Source of the DNA: an uncultured Rhizobiaceae group bacterium
Lineage (GTDB): Bacteria; Pseudomonadota; Alphaproteobacteria; Rhizobiales; Rhizobiaceae
Direction: 5' to 3'
DNA: 64,000 nucleotides
NCBI GenBank assembly: GCA_938044775.1
Contig: CALIOE010000037.1
Location: 1-64,000, forward strand
Both the position numbers and the translations under genes were made by a program. Under the pieces are notes generated by a model that was not told the DNA's origin, made no database searches, and saw nothing but the letters and a program-made list of their open reading frames with translations. Shown in pieces: positions 1-9,645 of the stretch (its first letter is position 1; each line of letters opens with the position of its first letter).

Positions 1-1
1 C

Positions 2-1897
2 TTCGTACACACCGCTCCTGGTCACGGCCGCGATGACTTTGAGATCTGGACAGCAAAAGCGCAGGATCTCGAGGCCAGGGGTATCTCATCCGCGATCCCG
101 TTTACCGTCGCCGATGACGGTACCTACACATCCGATGCCCCCGGTTTCGAGGGCGCCTGTGTCATCAATGACAAAGGCAAAAAGGGCGATGCCAACCAGA
201 AGGTTATTACCGCATTGATCGAAGCAAACAATCTGTTTGCCCGCGGCCGTCTGAAACATGAATACCCGCATTCCTGGCGCTCGAAGAAGCCCATTATCTT
301 CCGCAACACCCCGCAGTGGTTTGTTCATATGGACAAGAACGTGGTGTCTGACAAAGGTACGTTGCGCGAGACTGCGCTTGCAGCCATCGAAGATACCCGT
401 TTTGTTCCGGGCCGCGGCAAAACGCGTCTGCATGGCATGATCGCCGACCGCCCCGACTGGGTCCTATCTCGTCAGCGCGCCTGGGGAGTTCCCATCACGG
501 TTTTCCGCCACACGCAATCCGGGCAGGTGATTCCGGGGCCGGATTTCGGCAAGTCTGACGATCTTGCTGCCCGGATCAAAGATGCCTTCACACAAGAGGG
601 CGCCGACGCGTGGTATGCCGAGGGTGCCAGGGAGCGCTTTCTTGATGGCTTCGTCAATGACATGGAAAACTGGGAGAAGGTTGATGACATTCTCGATGTC
701 TGGTTCGATTCCGGCTCCACCCACGCATTTTGCCTGGAGCAGCGAGACGATCTGAAATGGCCGGCGGACGTTTATCTGGAAGGTTCGGACCAGCACCGTG
801 GATGGTTCCATTCGTCTCTCCTGGAAAGCTGTGGAACCCGTGGTCGTGCACCTTATGATACCGTTCTGACGCACGGCTTCACGATGGCCGAAGACGGTCG
901 AAAGATGTCCAAATCGCTGAACAATCAGGTCTTCCCGCAGGAGATCATCAAGCAATATGGTGCCGATATTTTGCGCCTTTGGGTGTCTTCCGTCGATTAT
1001 ACCGAGGATCAACGTATCGGTCCGGAGATCATCAAGACTGCCGTGGATGCCTATCGCAAAGTGCGCAACACGCTGCGCTGGATGCTCGGTACGCTGACAC
1101 ATTTCGAGGGCGACGAGATTGCAGTTTCCGACATGCCGGAACTGGAGCGGCTGATGCTGCACCGCATTGCAGAGTTGAATCAGGATGTCCGCAAAAGCTA
1201 TGATGCTTTTGATTTCAAACGTGTTTTTGCACAGCTTTCCAACTTCATGAACATCGAGCTCTCGGCTTTTTATTTCGACATCCGCAAAGATGCGCTCTAT
1301 TGCGACGCCCCGTCGTCCAATCGTCGCAAGGCGGCTTTGTACGTCGTGTCACAGCTGTTCGATTGTCTAACGGCCTGGATGGCGCCACTGCTGTGCTTCA
1401 CCATGGAAGAAGCGTGGCGGGAGCGGAACGCCGATGCAGGTTCCGTCCATCGTCGTCAGTTCCCCGATGTGCCAGACGAGTGGCGAGACGATTCGCTGGC
1501 CGCCAAATGGCAGAAAGTGCGGACAGTCCGCCGTGTTGTGACAGGCGCGCTTGAAGTGGTCCGGCAGTTGCCGAAAGACGATCCGGCGCATATCGGTTCA
1601 TCGCTGGAAGCGTCACCGGTGGTGCATATCTCGAGTGCTGAATTACTGGCATCGCTTGAAGGTCTGAACATGGCGGATATTTGCATTACCAGTTCGATCG
1701 AGATCACCGACGCTCCTGCACCCGCCGACGCCTTTTCAATTGACGAAGTCGAGGGAGTGGCTGTTGTGCGGCGCAAGGCACAGGGCAAGAAATGCGCTCG
1801 GTCGTGGAAAATTTTGCCCGAAGTTGGTTCTGATCCGGATTATCCCGACATCACCTTGCGCGATGCGGCGGCCATGCGGGAGATCGATGCCGCCTAA
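2..1897 (+). CDS. ileS: Isoleucyl-tRNA synthetase, 3' part (5' end outside window)
   Basis: The reading frame is open from the left edge and encodes the C-terminal two thirds of a class I isoleucyl-tRNA synthetase, the cytoplasmic enzyme that charges tRNA-Ile. The first residues include HTAPGHG from the editing/catalytic core region. KMSKS, the class I ATP-binding loop, is at 902-916. An anticodon-binding alpha-helical domain follows at about 1020-1500. The C-terminal region that is a four-cysteine zinc finger in E. coli IleS keeps one cysteine here (KCARSW), so the finger is degenerate; I believe this is a lineage trait, not damage. The HIGH motif lies upstream of the window. Identity is secure; the start is not visible. 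Confidence 0.97.
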   Translation, partial: FVHTAPGHGRDDFEIWTAKAQDLEARGISSAIPFTVADDGTYTSDAPGFEGACVINDKGKKGDANQKVITALIEANNLFARGRLKHEYPHSWRSKKPIIFRNTPQWFVHMDKNVVSDKGTLRETALAAIEDTRFVPGRGKTRLHGMIADRPDWVLSRQRAWGVPITVFRHTQSGQVIPGPDFGKSDDLAARIKDAFTQEGADAWYAEGARERFLDGFVNDMENWEKVDDILDVWFDSGSTHAFCLEQRDDLKWPADVYLEGSDQHRGWFHSSLLESCGTRGRAPYDTVLTHGFTMAEDGRKMSKSLNNQVFPQEIIKQYGADILRLWVSSVDYTEDQRIGPEIIKTAVDAYRKVRNTLRWMLGTLTHFEGDEIAVSDMPELERLMLHRIAELNQDVRKSYDAFDFKRVFAQLSNFMNIELSAFYFDIRKDALYCDAPSSNRRKAALYVVSQLFDCLTAWMAPLLCFTMEEAWRERNADAGSVHRRQFPDVPDEWRDDSLAAKWQKVRTVRRVVTGALEVVRQLPKDDPAHIGSSLEASPVVHISSAELLASLEGLNMADICITSSIEITDAPAPADAFSIDEVEGVAVVRRKAQGKKCARSWKILPEVGSDPDYPDITLRDAAAMREIDAA

Positions 1898-2069
1898 AGG
1901 CTGGTAAACAGTCGGTTAACGATCAACACATATGTTGCGATCCAGCAACGCCGATTGGTTGCAAAGCCGACTTTGAGGCCGTATTTTGGAATCTGTCTAA
2001 ATAGGGCCGCATTTTGGTGGCCTTGACACTGTCGAGCGGCGCTCACTTTGGGGACAAAGGTTGAAACCG

Positions 2070-2789
2070 ATGTTGAACACGAAAATCTTCAAATCCTGCA
2101 CGACGCTTATGGCGACACTTTCGCTCGCAGTCATGGCGGGCTGCACGGGGACTTCGACTTACGGTACCGGTGTAACGCAGGAAGCGCAGTTGCTGAAAGA
2201 TGTGACCAATATGGTGGCTCTTGGCAGCAGCGAGAAGAAAAAGCCCATCAATTACCAACCTCGTCCAGGACTCATTGCTGCACCTGCAGGTGCTCAATTA
2301 CCGGCTCCGTTGGAAGATGCGAACGATGGTGAAGCCGGGTATTTCCCGCAGGATCAGGAAGCGGTCCGGCAGCGGTTGCTGCGCGAGAGCGAGTCCAGAG
2401 ATCCTGTCGTGCGGCGCAATGCGCTGGCTGAGCTGAAGCGCCGCTACAAGCCTGAAGCGGGCACCACAAATTATTACGAAGATGATTCGACCCGTGTAGC
2501 CCGATTGAAACGCTCCCCGCGTGACATCAACGGCAACGATGTCAGCCCAGAGCTGATCAAGCGTCAACGGGAAGAGTTCCTCAAAAAGAAGGCCGAAATT
2601 AACGGCGTTCGCGGAGCCGCGCCCCGAAAGTATCTGACCGAACCGCCTCGCGAATATCGTACACCGGCCGAAACGGCCGCGATTGGCGCAACCGGTGAAC
2701 GAGAGAAAACGGACGCCGAGAGAAACCGCACGACGTTTCTCGATAACAGCCGCGAAAAAGGCATTTTTGGTAGAGACGACGACGAATAA
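2070..2789 (+). CDS. Putative outer-membrane or periplasmic lipoprotein, unknown function
   Basis: This 239-residue protein starts with a lipoprotein signal: two lysines, a hydrophobic stretch and the lipobox MAGC with Cys25 as the probable lipidated residue. The mature part is hydrophilic and rich in charged residues and proline, with no further membrane segment and no motif I recognise. I chose ATG 2070 because AAGG at 2057-2060 sits nine bases upstream; a TTG at 2061 in the same frame is too close to it. It follows ileS after a 172-bp gap and converges on tadA. The position after ileS gives no functional clue. The call as lipoprotein is firm; the function is unknown. Confidence 0.85.
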   Translation: MLNTKIFKSCTTLMATLSLAVMAGCTGTSTYGTGVTQEAQLLKDVTNMVALGSSEKKKPINYQPRPGLIAAPAGAQLPAPLEDANDGEAGYFPQDQEAVRQRLLRESESRDPVVRRNALAELKRRYKPEAGTTNYYEDDSTRVARLKRSPRDINGNDVSPELIKRQREEFLKKKAEINGVRGAAPRKYLTEPPREYRTPAETAAIGATGEREKTDAERNRTTFLDNSREKGIFGRDDDE

Positions 2790-2816
2790 GACATTGTTTT
2801 CGTGACATTCCGCCGG

Positions 2817-3266
2817 CTACGAATGCCGCTTCGGCGCAAAAAATTCCCTCAACAGAGTTTCCGAATCGCTCTGGGCCAGACCTGAATAGGTATCGGGCTT
2901 GTGGTGACAGGTGCTCTGGTCAAAAAACCGCACTCCATTGATCACCGCGCCGCCCTTCGTGTCTTCAGCCCCAAAGTACAGCCGTCTGATCCGGGCAAAA
3001 GAAATGGCACCGGCACACATCGTGCAGGGTTCGAGCGTGACATAGAGATCAAAAGCGGGGAGCCGCTGGCTCCGCATCTGCCGGCAGGCTTCACGGATCA
3101 CGAGGATTTCGGCATGGGCGCTTGGATCGTTAAGTTCCAGGGTGCGATTGCCAGCCCGGGCAACCACCTTGCCGCCACTGACCAGAACCGCGCCCACCGG
3201 CACTTCGCCCCGCCCCGCGGCGAGACGAGCCTCTTCCAGGGCGCATTCCATGAAATTTTCCGCCAA
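2817..3266 (-). CDS. tadA: tRNA-specific adenosine-34 deaminase
   Basis: TadA deaminates A34 to inosine in the tRNA-Arg(ACG) wobble position. The cytidine/deoxycytidylate deaminase fold is shown by the HAE motif (zinc-binding His, proton-shuttling Glu) and the PCTMCAG motif with two zinc cysteines. The frame stays open upstream into the rluB promoter, but family members begin a few residues before the MECALEEA segment. TTG at 3266 has AGGAGG five bases upstream, so I prefer it; ATG at 3251 is the alternative. That gives about 149 residues, normal for TadA. It is divergent from rluB, with about 80 bp between the starts. Confidence 0.95.
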   Translation of the reverse strand: MAENFMECALEEARLAAGRGEVPVGAVLVSGGKVVARAGNRTLELNDPSAHAEILVIREACRQMRSQRLPAFDLYVTLEPCTMCAGAISFARIRRLYFGAEDTKGGAVINGVRFFDQSTCHHKPDTYSGLAQSDSETLLREFFAPKRHS

Positions 3267-3346
3267 TGCCACCTCCTGATCCCAAACTGCAACATGTCGA
3301 TCATTAGGCTCTCGCACAACCGCGGGTTGGATGGTAGGGACCACAC

Positions 3347-4342
3347 ATGGACACATCCGGTCACAAACACAAAGCGAGTGATGAGGCATCCGCTCAAAAG
3401 GGCGCTGCCGGAGAACGCATCGCCAAGCGCATGGCGCGTGCGGGGCTGTGCTCGAGACGGGAAGCGGAACGTTGGATCGAAGATGGCCGCGTCCGCGTCA
3501 ACGGCAAGCCTCTGGCCAGTCCGGCTTTCACAGTCACGGAGCACGACCGCATTGAAGTCGATGACAAATTGCTTCCCACGGCAGAGCGTACAAGACTCTG
3601 GTTGCTCAACAAGCGAGCCGGACAAGTTACCACTTCACACGACCCTGAAGGGCGCTTGACGGTATTTGAACGCCTCCCAAAAGATCTCCCCCGGGTCTTG
3701 TCGGTTGGACGGCTCGACATCAATACTGAAGGTCTTTTGCTGCTGACGAATGATGGTGGACTTGCTCGGGCGCTTGAATTGCCGTCAACCGGTTGGCTGC
3801 GCCGTTACCGGGTCCGGGCTCACGGCTCCATCACGCAGGAACAACTTGACACGCTGCAGGACGGTATTGCGGTGGATGGTGTGCTGTATGGAGCAATAGA
3901 AGCAACTCTTGAACGGCAGCAGGGCAGTAATGTCTGGATCACGTTTGCCATGCGTGAAGGCAAAAACCGCGAGGTCAAAAGAGTTCTTGCAGCTCTTGAT
4001 CTGACGGTAAACCGGTTGATCCGGGTTTCATATGGTCCATTTCAACTCGGCGACCTGGAGCCTGGCGCTGTGCGCGAAGTGCGTGGCCGAACTCTGCGCG
4101 AGCAGCTCGGTGCGAAACTGATCGTCAGTTCCGGCGCTGACTTTGATTCTCCGCTGCAGGAGAAGCCCAAGGTTAACGCGAGCAAAAAGAACACCAACAA
4201 AAACAAGAAACCGCGCAAGTCGCGTGAAGAAAAGCAGTCGGATGCTCTTGCGCGTCTGGACACGCGTCCGCAGCGGTCTGGCGACAAGACCGGAAAGCCA
4301 ATGAAAAACAGGGGCAAAAGCCGTGCGGATCGTCGGCGGTGA
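3347..4342 (+). CDS. rluB: 23S rRNA/tRNA pseudouridine synthase, RluB/RsuA family
   Basis: This is a 331-residue pseudouridine synthase. An S4 RNA-binding domain covers about residues 22-70 (KRMARAGLCSRREAERWI). The catalytic domain has GRLDINTEGLLLLTND, with Asp124 as the expected nucleophile. The C-terminal 55 residues form a Lys/Arg/Asn-rich tail of low complexity, a common extension in alphaproteobacterial RluB that probably contacts RNA. ATG 3347 has AGGGA seven bases upstream. The stop overlaps the rsmD start by 20 bp, so the two rRNA-modifying enzymes are probably co-translated. RluB specificity (23S U2605 region) is inferred from family and tail length; RsuA or RluF specificity cannot be excluded. 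Confidence 0.9.
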   Translation: MDTSGHKHKASDEASAQKGAAGERIAKRMARAGLCSRREAERWIEDGRVRVNGKPLASPAFTVTEHDRIEVDDKLLPTAERTRLWLLNKRAGQVTTSHDPEGRLTVFERLPKDLPRVLSVGRLDINTEGLLLLTNDGGLARALELPSTGWLRRYRVRAHGSITQEQLDTLQDGIAVDGVLYGAIEATLERQQGSNVWITFAMREGKNREVKRVLAALDLTVNRLIRVSYGPFQLGDLEPGAVREVRGRTLREQLGAKLIVSSGADFDSPLQEKPKVNASKKNTNKNKKPRKSREEKQSDALARLDTRPQRSGDKTGKPMKNRGKSRADRRR

Positions 4343-4883
4343 ATTTCGTGGGCGCCGTCTGGCAGAGCCCAAAGACAAATCCATTCGGCCAACCACGGAT
4401 CGCAACCGTGAAAGCCTTTTCAACATTCTCAGCCATTCCTGGTCCCAAAAACTCGACAACGTCGATGTTCTGGATCTTTTTTCCGGAACCGGCGCCTTGG
4501 GGCTGGAGGCGCTCTCGCGTGGTGCGCAGCATGTCACGTTTATTGAGGAAAGTGCTGCCGGTTGTGCGCTCTTGCGGGCCAATGTTGAGACGTTGGATAT
4601 CGCTGACCGCACCAGGATCGTGCGCAGCAGGGCGCAAAGAGCTGCCTCTGCCTATCAGTTCAGCAGCTTCGACCTGGTGTTTGCGGACCCACCCTATGGG
4701 AAAAGGCTGGGTGAAAATGCTGTTTCGGCTTTTGCGAAGCGCGGGTTACTTAACGACGGGGCGCTTGTGGTTTTGGAGGAGCGCCACGATTGCCTGCCGG
4801 ATGACATTGAGGGGTTTGCGAAACACGACGTTCGCCGCTTCGGGGAGACCGCGATAGGCTTTTTTGTCTACGTTGTGACATGA
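4323..4883 (+). CDS. rsmD: 16S rRNA (guanine(966)-N2)-methyltransferase
   Basis: RsmD methylates G966 of 16S rRNA in the assembled 30S particle using SAM. The 186-residue protein opens with MRIVGGEFRGRRL, typical of the family, has the SAM-binding segment DLFSGTGALGLEALSRGA, and the DPPYGKRL motif (N/DPPY, target-base amino group) in the C-terminal half. The start is GTG 4323 inside the rluB tail, with AGGGG eight bases upstream. The length is normal. The rluB-rsmD overlap suggests one transcript. The next gene begins 133 bp downstream and appears to have its own promoter. Confidence 0.95.
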   Translation: MRIVGGEFRGRRLAEPKDKSIRPTTDRNRESLFNILSHSWSQKLDNVDVLDLFSGTGALGLEALSRGAQHVTFIEESAAGCALLRANVETLDIADRTRIVRSRAQRAASAYQFSSFDLVFADPPYGKRLGENAVSAFAKRGLLNDGALVVLEERHDCLPDDIEGFAKHDVRRFGETAIGFFVYVVT

Positions 4884-5016
4884 TGCTCGCCTGCCTCGCG
4901 GTGTGATGACGGAAAATTAAAGTGCACGACCGCAACCTCGTCCTATATTGATGCGTAACTGAATCGTGACGCCCTTGCCCCCATGAGGGCACACTTTCAA
5001 ACAAGAGAGATCACAC

Positions 5017-6429
5017 ATGCCGCGCTTCCGCTCTTCGTTCCTGTCCGCTCTCGCTGTCTCCACCATTCTGGCTGGACCTACGATTGCGCCAACGGCCTTT
5101 GCAGCAAACACCACCGCTGGCGCCTCTGCCAGTGATGAACTGAAAGGTCCCGACGTCACGACATTCACACTGGATAATGGTATGCAGGTCGTGGTCATAC
5201 CCGACCGCAGGGCGCCGGTTGTAACCCACATGGTTTGGTACAAGGCAGGTTCCGCCGATGAACCGCCGGGCAAATCCGGAATTGCCCACTATCTCGAACA
5301 TCTCATGTTCAAAGGCACCAAGACCACCAAAAACGGCGAGTTTTCCGCCAAGGTGGCCGAGATTGGCGGTCAGGAAAACGCCTTCACTTCAACCGACTAC
5401 ACCGCATATTTTCAGAGGGTTACACCGGCGGTGCTGGAGGAAATGATGCGTCTTGAGGCAGACCGGATGGAAAACCTGGTCCTGACCGATGAGAAGATCC
5501 TCCCCGAGCGTGAGGTTATTCAGGAGGAGCGGGCATCGCGTACCGAAAGCAACCCGGGCTCACTTTTGCGTGAAGCGATGAACGCGGCGCTTTACCAGAA
5601 TCACCGCTACGGAATTCCCATCATTGGCTGGGAACACGAGGTTAACAGCCTGACCAAAGACGATGCGATCGCCTTCTACGACAAGTTTTATACACCCAAC
5701 AACGCCATATTGGTGGTTGCCGGAGATGTGGATGCCGAGACAGTCAGGACACTGGCACAAAAGACTTACGGCAAGGTCAAACGCAGGGCTGAGCCTGGAA
5801 AGCGAATGCGTCCCAGCGAACCGCCGCCGCGGGCAGCCCGGCGGGTTGAGTTATCTGACAAACGGGTCAGAACACCGTCGTTCAGCCGCACCTATCTGGC
5901 CGATTCCTACACCACGGCGGAAAAGGGCGAAGCTGAAGCACTCGACGTGTTAAGCGAAATTCTCGGCGGAGGATCGACCAGCCGGATGTACAGAAAACTC
6001 ATCGTCGAGCAGAAAATCGCTTCCAGCTCCGGCGCCTACTACCAGGGCAGTTCGCTCGATCTGACGGAATTTGGAGTTTACGGCACTCCTCGACCCGGCA
6101 CCACCTTGCCCGAAATAGAAAAAGCGACTGACGCAGTCCTGGCCAACCTTTTGAAAGAAGGTGTAACCCAAAAAGAAGTCGACAGGGCGACCAACCGCCT
6201 GATCAAGTCTTCGATGTTCGCTCAAGACAGCCAGTCCACCTTGGGGCGCATCTACGGTGCGTCTCTCACACTTGGCCTCTCTATTGAGGATATCGAAACA
6301 TGGACCGACCGTGTCAGTGAAGTGACTGTAGAAGACGTGAACAAAGTGGCGCGCAAGTACATCGATCTCAAACGCTCGGTTACAGGCTATCTGACCCCGG
6401 AAGCGAAGACAGAAGGCCAGGAGGGCTGA
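5017..6429 (+). CDS. M16 family zinc peptidase, catalytic subunit
   Basis: This is a 470-residue pitrilysin-family (M16) peptidase with a signal peptide (cleavage likely after AFA, about residue 29), so it acts in the periplasm. The inverted zinc motif HYLEH is at residues 91-95 (His91, catalytic Glu94, His95). The third ligand is probably Glu171, 76 residues later, in EERASRTESN. The M16 C-terminal domain follows (about residues 210-395). It is followed after 3 bp by a second M16 protein that lacks the zinc motif, the usual active/inactive subunit arrangement. Upstream is GAGAG nine bases before ATG. The substrate is unknown; M16B pairs generally degrade or process small peptides. Confidence 0.93.
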   Translation: MPRFRSSFLSALAVSTILAGPTIAPTAFAANTTAGASASDELKGPDVTTFTLDNGMQVVVIPDRRAPVVTHMVWYKAGSADEPPGKSGIAHYLEHLMFKGTKTTKNGEFSAKVAEIGGQENAFTSTDYTAYFQRVTPAVLEEMMRLEADRMENLVLTDEKILPEREVIQEERASRTESNPGSLLREAMNAALYQNHRYGIPIIGWEHEVNSLTKDDAIAFYDKFYTPNNAILVVAGDVDAETVRTLAQKTYGKVKRRAEPGKRMRPSEPPPRAARRVELSDKRVRTPSFSRTYLADSYTTAEKGEAEALDVLSEILGGGSTSRMYRKLIVEQKIASSSGAYYQGSSLDLTEFGVYGTPRPGTTLPEIEKATDAVLANLLKEGVTQKEVDRATNRLIKSSMFAQDSQSTLGRIYGASLTLGLSIEDIETWTDRVSEVTVEDVNKVARKYIDLKRSVTGYLTPEAKTEGQEG

Positions 6430-6432
6430 ATT

Positions 6433-7737
6433 ATGAAACGCATACTGACATTGCTCACTGCCTCACTGCTGATATTTGTTACCACCACGATTGCCCGGGC
6501 GGTTGATATTCAGACCGTGGTCAGCCCCAAAGGCGTCAAGGCTTTGCTGGTGGAAGACTATACAGTGCCGTTGATAGCGCTTTCTTTCGCTTTCAAAGGC
6601 GGTTCCACCCAAGACGCCGAGGGGCGGGAAGGGACGGCGAACCTGCTGACCACCCTGCTTGATGAGGGCGCCGGCGATATCAAAAGTCAGGCGTTCCAGG
6701 CGCGCCTGGACGACATCGGCATGAAGTACCGTTTCAGGGCGGGCCTGGACGATTTTTCCGGTGGAATTACAACCATTGCCAATCTCTCGGAGGAGTCTTT
6801 TGAGACCCTGCGCCTGATGCTTAATGAGCCACGGTTTGATCCCGAACCAATTGAGCGGATGAAGGCTTCTCTTCTCAACTCCCTGCGATCACAGCAAACC
6901 GACCCGGGTGCCATCGCCGCCCGTGCATGGAGCAAAAGTGTATTTGGTGACCACCCCTACGCTCGGCCAACACAAGGGACCGTTGACTCTGTCGAGGCGA
7001 TCGAAACGGCCGATCTTGCCAAATACCGCGAAAGCGTGTTCGCCCGCGATAATTTGGTCATTGGCGTTGTTGGCGCAATAGACGCTGAAAAACTGAAAGC
7101 GGTTCTCGACAGTGTGTTTGGTGACCTTCCGGAAAATTCAGCTTTGAAGCAGGTTCGCGAGTTTGCCGGTGCAGCGGCTGAAAATGTACAGGTGGATCTG
7201 GCTGTACCTCAGACCAATATCAGAATGGCTTTACCTGGTCTAAAGCGCGACGACCCCGACTTCTATGCGGCATATCTCGCCAATTACATTCTTGGTGGCG
7301 GCTCGTTTAGTTCACGCCTTTACGACGAAGTACGTGAAAAGCGCGGACTGGCCTATGGCGTCTACAGTTACCTCGCAACCTATGATCACGCCGGGCTTGT
7401 GGGCGCCGGTTCAGCAACCAGGGCCGACCGTGCCGGGCAAACGGTTGAAGTCATGGTGTCCGAAATGGAACGCTTCGGCAACGAAGGACCAACCGAGGAG
7501 GAGCTGGAAAAGGCCAAGAAATATATCATTGGCAGCTATGCGATTGGCAATCTCGACACATCCAACAAGATTGCAGGCGTACTCGTGGCGATCCAGCAAG
7601 CCGACCTTGGCCTCGACTACATTACTAAACGTAAGGACTATCTCGAAGCGGTCACCCTGGATGATGTCAGACGGGTTTCCAAGCGTCTGTTTGCGAACAA
7701 GCCGACGATCGTGACCGTGGGACAAAAGGCCGAGTAG
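6433..7737 (+). CDS. M16 family peptidase-like protein, non-catalytic subunit
   Basis: This is a 434-residue M16 homologue with an N-terminal signal peptide (cleavage near ARA, residues 21-23). At the position of HxxEH it has A-N-L-L-T, so it cannot bind zinc. It keeps the substrate-contacting segment SSRLYDEVREKRGLAYGVYSY typical of non-catalytic M16 subunits that carry the Arg/Tyr pair. It lies 3 bp after the catalytic subunit, and both proteins are predicted to be exported, consistent with a heterodimer. The downstream patatin gene begins two bases after its stop. The role is inferred from known M16B heterodimers. Confidence 0.92.
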   Translation: MKRILTLLTASLLIFVTTTIARAVDIQTVVSPKGVKALLVEDYTVPLIALSFAFKGGSTQDAEGREGTANLLTTLLDEGAGDIKSQAFQARLDDIGMKYRFRAGLDDFSGGITTIANLSEESFETLRLMLNEPRFDPEPIERMKASLLNSLRSQQTDPGAIAARAWSKSVFGDHPYARPTQGTVDSVEAIETADLAKYRESVFARDNLVIGVVGAIDAEKLKAVLDSVFGDLPENSALKQVREFAGAAAENVQVDLAVPQTNIRMALPGLKRDDPDFYAAYLANYILGGGSFSSRLYDEVREKRGLAYGVYSYLATYDHAGLVGAGSATRADRAGQTVEVMVSEMERFGNEGPTEEELEKAKKYIIGSYAIGNLDTSNKIAGVLVAIQQADLGLDYITKRKDYLEAVTLDDVRRVSKRLFANKPTIVTVGQKAE

Positions 7738-7739
7738 AG

Positions 7740-8603
7740 ATGGCTGATCCAACAATAGGTTTGGCGCTGGGTGGTGGCGGCGCTCGCGGATTCGCTCATA
7801 TCCATGTGCTTGAGGCCCTGGACGATATGGGGCTGAAACCCTGCGTCATGAGCGGTACCTCAATCGGGGCCGTTATGGGAGCGGGCTATGCCGGTCCCAT
7901 GAACGGTGCCGAAATTCGCGACTACGTGCTGTCGACATTTACCAACAGCAAGGAAGTCATTGCCAGGTTCTGGCGCATGCGACCGGGCAGTGTCAGCGAT
8001 ATTTTCGGCGGATCCCGCACCGTGTTGGGCAACATTGATCCAGAACGCGCATTGCGGGCATTTTTGCCCGAACAGGTTCCCGCTACGTTTGAAGAACTGG
8101 CAATCCCGTTTCAGGTCGTGAGCACCGACTTCTACGGTCAGAAAACTGCAGTGTTTTCTGAGGGTGATCTGGTGCAGGCCGTTGCGGCATCTGCGGCTCT
8201 GCCTGCCATTTTCAAACCAGTGATGCGCGATGATGTGGCCTATGTGGATGGCGGCTTGCAAAATGCGCTGCCCTACGAGTTGCTGTTTGACCATTGCGAT
8301 ATTGTTGTCGCTGTTGATGTGGTGGGAGGCCCTTTGCGAAAATCCAGGCCAACACCATCGCGTCTGGAGAGTCTTTTTGGTTCCAGCCAATTGATGATGC
8401 AGGCAACGACCCAGTTGAAGTGCAGAATGCAGCCGCCTCACGCCATGATTGTTCCGCCCGTCAGCGGTATCGGTGTCATGGACTTTCTCAAGGCCCGGCG
8501 AATCCTTGAAGACACCGACCCCACCTACGACCTGGCACGGTGCGCAATCGAAAACGCGTTAGAGGCCCATGTGAGAGGCGGCGAGCAACTTGCCGCAGAG
8601 TGA
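7740..8603 (+). CDS. Patatin-like phospholipase, RssA/YchK type
   Basis: This is a 287-residue serine lipid acyl hydrolase. The oxyanion loop GGGGARGFAH is at residues 11-20. The nucleophile elbow GTSIG places Ser41. The dyad Asp is Asp170 in YVDGG. There is no signal peptide, so it is probably cytoplasmic or membrane-associated. The start is two bases after the stop of the second M16 gene, which suggests a three-gene operon with the peptidase pair. The length fits the short bacterial patatin group (RssA-like). The substrate (phospholipid, acyl ester or thioester) cannot be read from the sequence. Confidence 0.92.
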   Translation: MADPTIGLALGGGGARGFAHIHVLEALDDMGLKPCVMSGTSIGAVMGAGYAGPMNGAEIRDYVLSTFTNSKEVIARFWRMRPGSVSDIFGGSRTVLGNIDPERALRAFLPEQVPATFEELAIPFQVVSTDFYGQKTAVFSEGDLVQAVAASAALPAIFKPVMRDDVAYVDGGLQNALPYELLFDHCDIVVAVDVVGGPLRKSRPTPSRLESLFGSSQLMMQATTQLKCRMQPPHAMIVPPVSGIGVMDFLKARRILEDTDPTYDLARCAIENALEAHVRGGEQLAAE

Positions 8604-8604
8604 G

Positions 8605-8636
8605 AATGGCTGACTCCGATATCCGGATGCGCCATT
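8605..8636 (+). terminator. Weak hairpin after the patatin gene, possible terminator
   Basis: An interrupted inverted repeat pairs AATGGC (8605-8610) with GCCATT (8631-8636), and inside it TCCG (8615-8618) with CGGA. It lies directly after the patatin stop. Only a short T run follows, so intrinsic termination is uncertain. Confidence 0.25.
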
Positions 8637-8706
8637 TGCCCACTTGCAACCGCCGTTATTTCATGAGGAAATGCCGTTCAATCCGGTCAATCAGACACGC
8701 ATACAG

Positions 8707-9609
8707 ATGACGCTTTTTCATGGGCTCTCCGCCTTTCCCATCACGCCTGCTGATAGCCATGGCAAAGTTGATACCATTGGTCTGGAGCGCCTGATTGAGC
8801 GATTGGCGGATGCCGGCGTCGACTCAATCGGACTGCTCGGCAGCACAGGCACCTATGCCTATCTGACCCGATCGGAAAAGCGCCGCGCAATTCAGGCGAC
8901 CGTTGATGTTCTTGACGGGCGGATTCCCCTGATCGTCGGGATCGGCGCGCTTCGCACGGACGCTGCGCAACAACTGGCCTGCGATGCTCGGGATGCAGGC
9001 GCAGATGGATTGCTGCTGGCGCCGGTGTCATACACACCGTTGACGGAAGACGAAGCGTATCAACACTACCTTTGCGTGGCCGGCGCGACGGACCTTCCAC
9101 TCTGCATTTACAACAATCCGGGCACCACACATTTTCAGTTCACCGTCACCCTCATTGAGCGGCTGGCAGCGGTTTCAAACATCGCAGCGGTCAAAATGCC
9201 GCTGCCTCAAAATGACGCCTTTTCAATCGAGCTGGAGCAGCTGCGAACGAACACGCCGGAAAGTTTTGCCGTTGGCTATAGCGGTGACTGGGGCTGTCCC
9301 AAGGCTCTGCTTGCCGGAGCAGACGCCTGGTACAGTGTTGTGGGTGGTCTGTTTCCGGCTTCAGCGCTACAGCTGACGCGCGCCGCGCAAGCAAGAAATG
9401 TTGAAGAGGTGCAGCGCATTGAGAGACATTTTTATCCGCTTTGGGAGCTGTTGAGAGAGTTTGGCGGTCTCAGAGTCATGTACGCCGCCGCAAATATTTT
9501 GTCGCTTACAGATGCGTCACCGCCACGCCCGATTCTGCCCCTAAAGACCGCAGATCAGGAGCGTGTCGCTGCGGCGATTGGCACCCTGAACGCGTTGCAG
9601 CGGACCTAG
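8707..9609 (+). CDS. Dihydrodipicolinate synthase (DapA) family aldolase/lyase
   Basis: This is a class I, Schiff-base-forming aldolase of the DapA/NAL family, about 300 residues. It has the pyruvate-binding segment GSTGTYAYLT, YNNPGTT with the conserved Tyr, and the Schiff-base Lys in AAVKMP. Many family members are not DapA itself but 2-keto-3-deoxy sugar acid aldolases or other lyases; no lysine-pathway gene is nearby, so I do not assign dapA. The start is uncertain: ATG 8707 fits family length but has no clear ribosome site; ATG 8671 has AGGA too close; TTG 8644 is also in frame. Confidence 0.88.
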   Translation: MTLFHGLSAFPITPADSHGKVDTIGLERLIERLADAGVDSIGLLGSTGTYAYLTRSEKRRAIQATVDVLDGRIPLIVGIGALRTDAAQQLACDARDAGADGLLLAPVSYTPLTEDEAYQHYLCVAGATDLPLCIYNNPGTTHFQFTVTLIERLAAVSNIAAVKMPLPQNDAFSIELEQLRTNTPESFAVGYSGDWGCPKALLAGADAWYSVVGGLFPASALQLTRAAQARNVEEVQRIERHFYPLWELLREFGGLRVMYAAANILSLTDASPPRPILPLKTADQERVAAAIGTLNALQRT

Positions 9610-9645
9610 CGCCGAGCGGCCGACCAGAGGACGGAAGCAACCGCC

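Noticed and set aside
8707-9609. Assigning dapA (lysine biosynthesis)
   Set aside because: The family is broad and the neighbours (VOC, patatin) do not support lysine synthesis.
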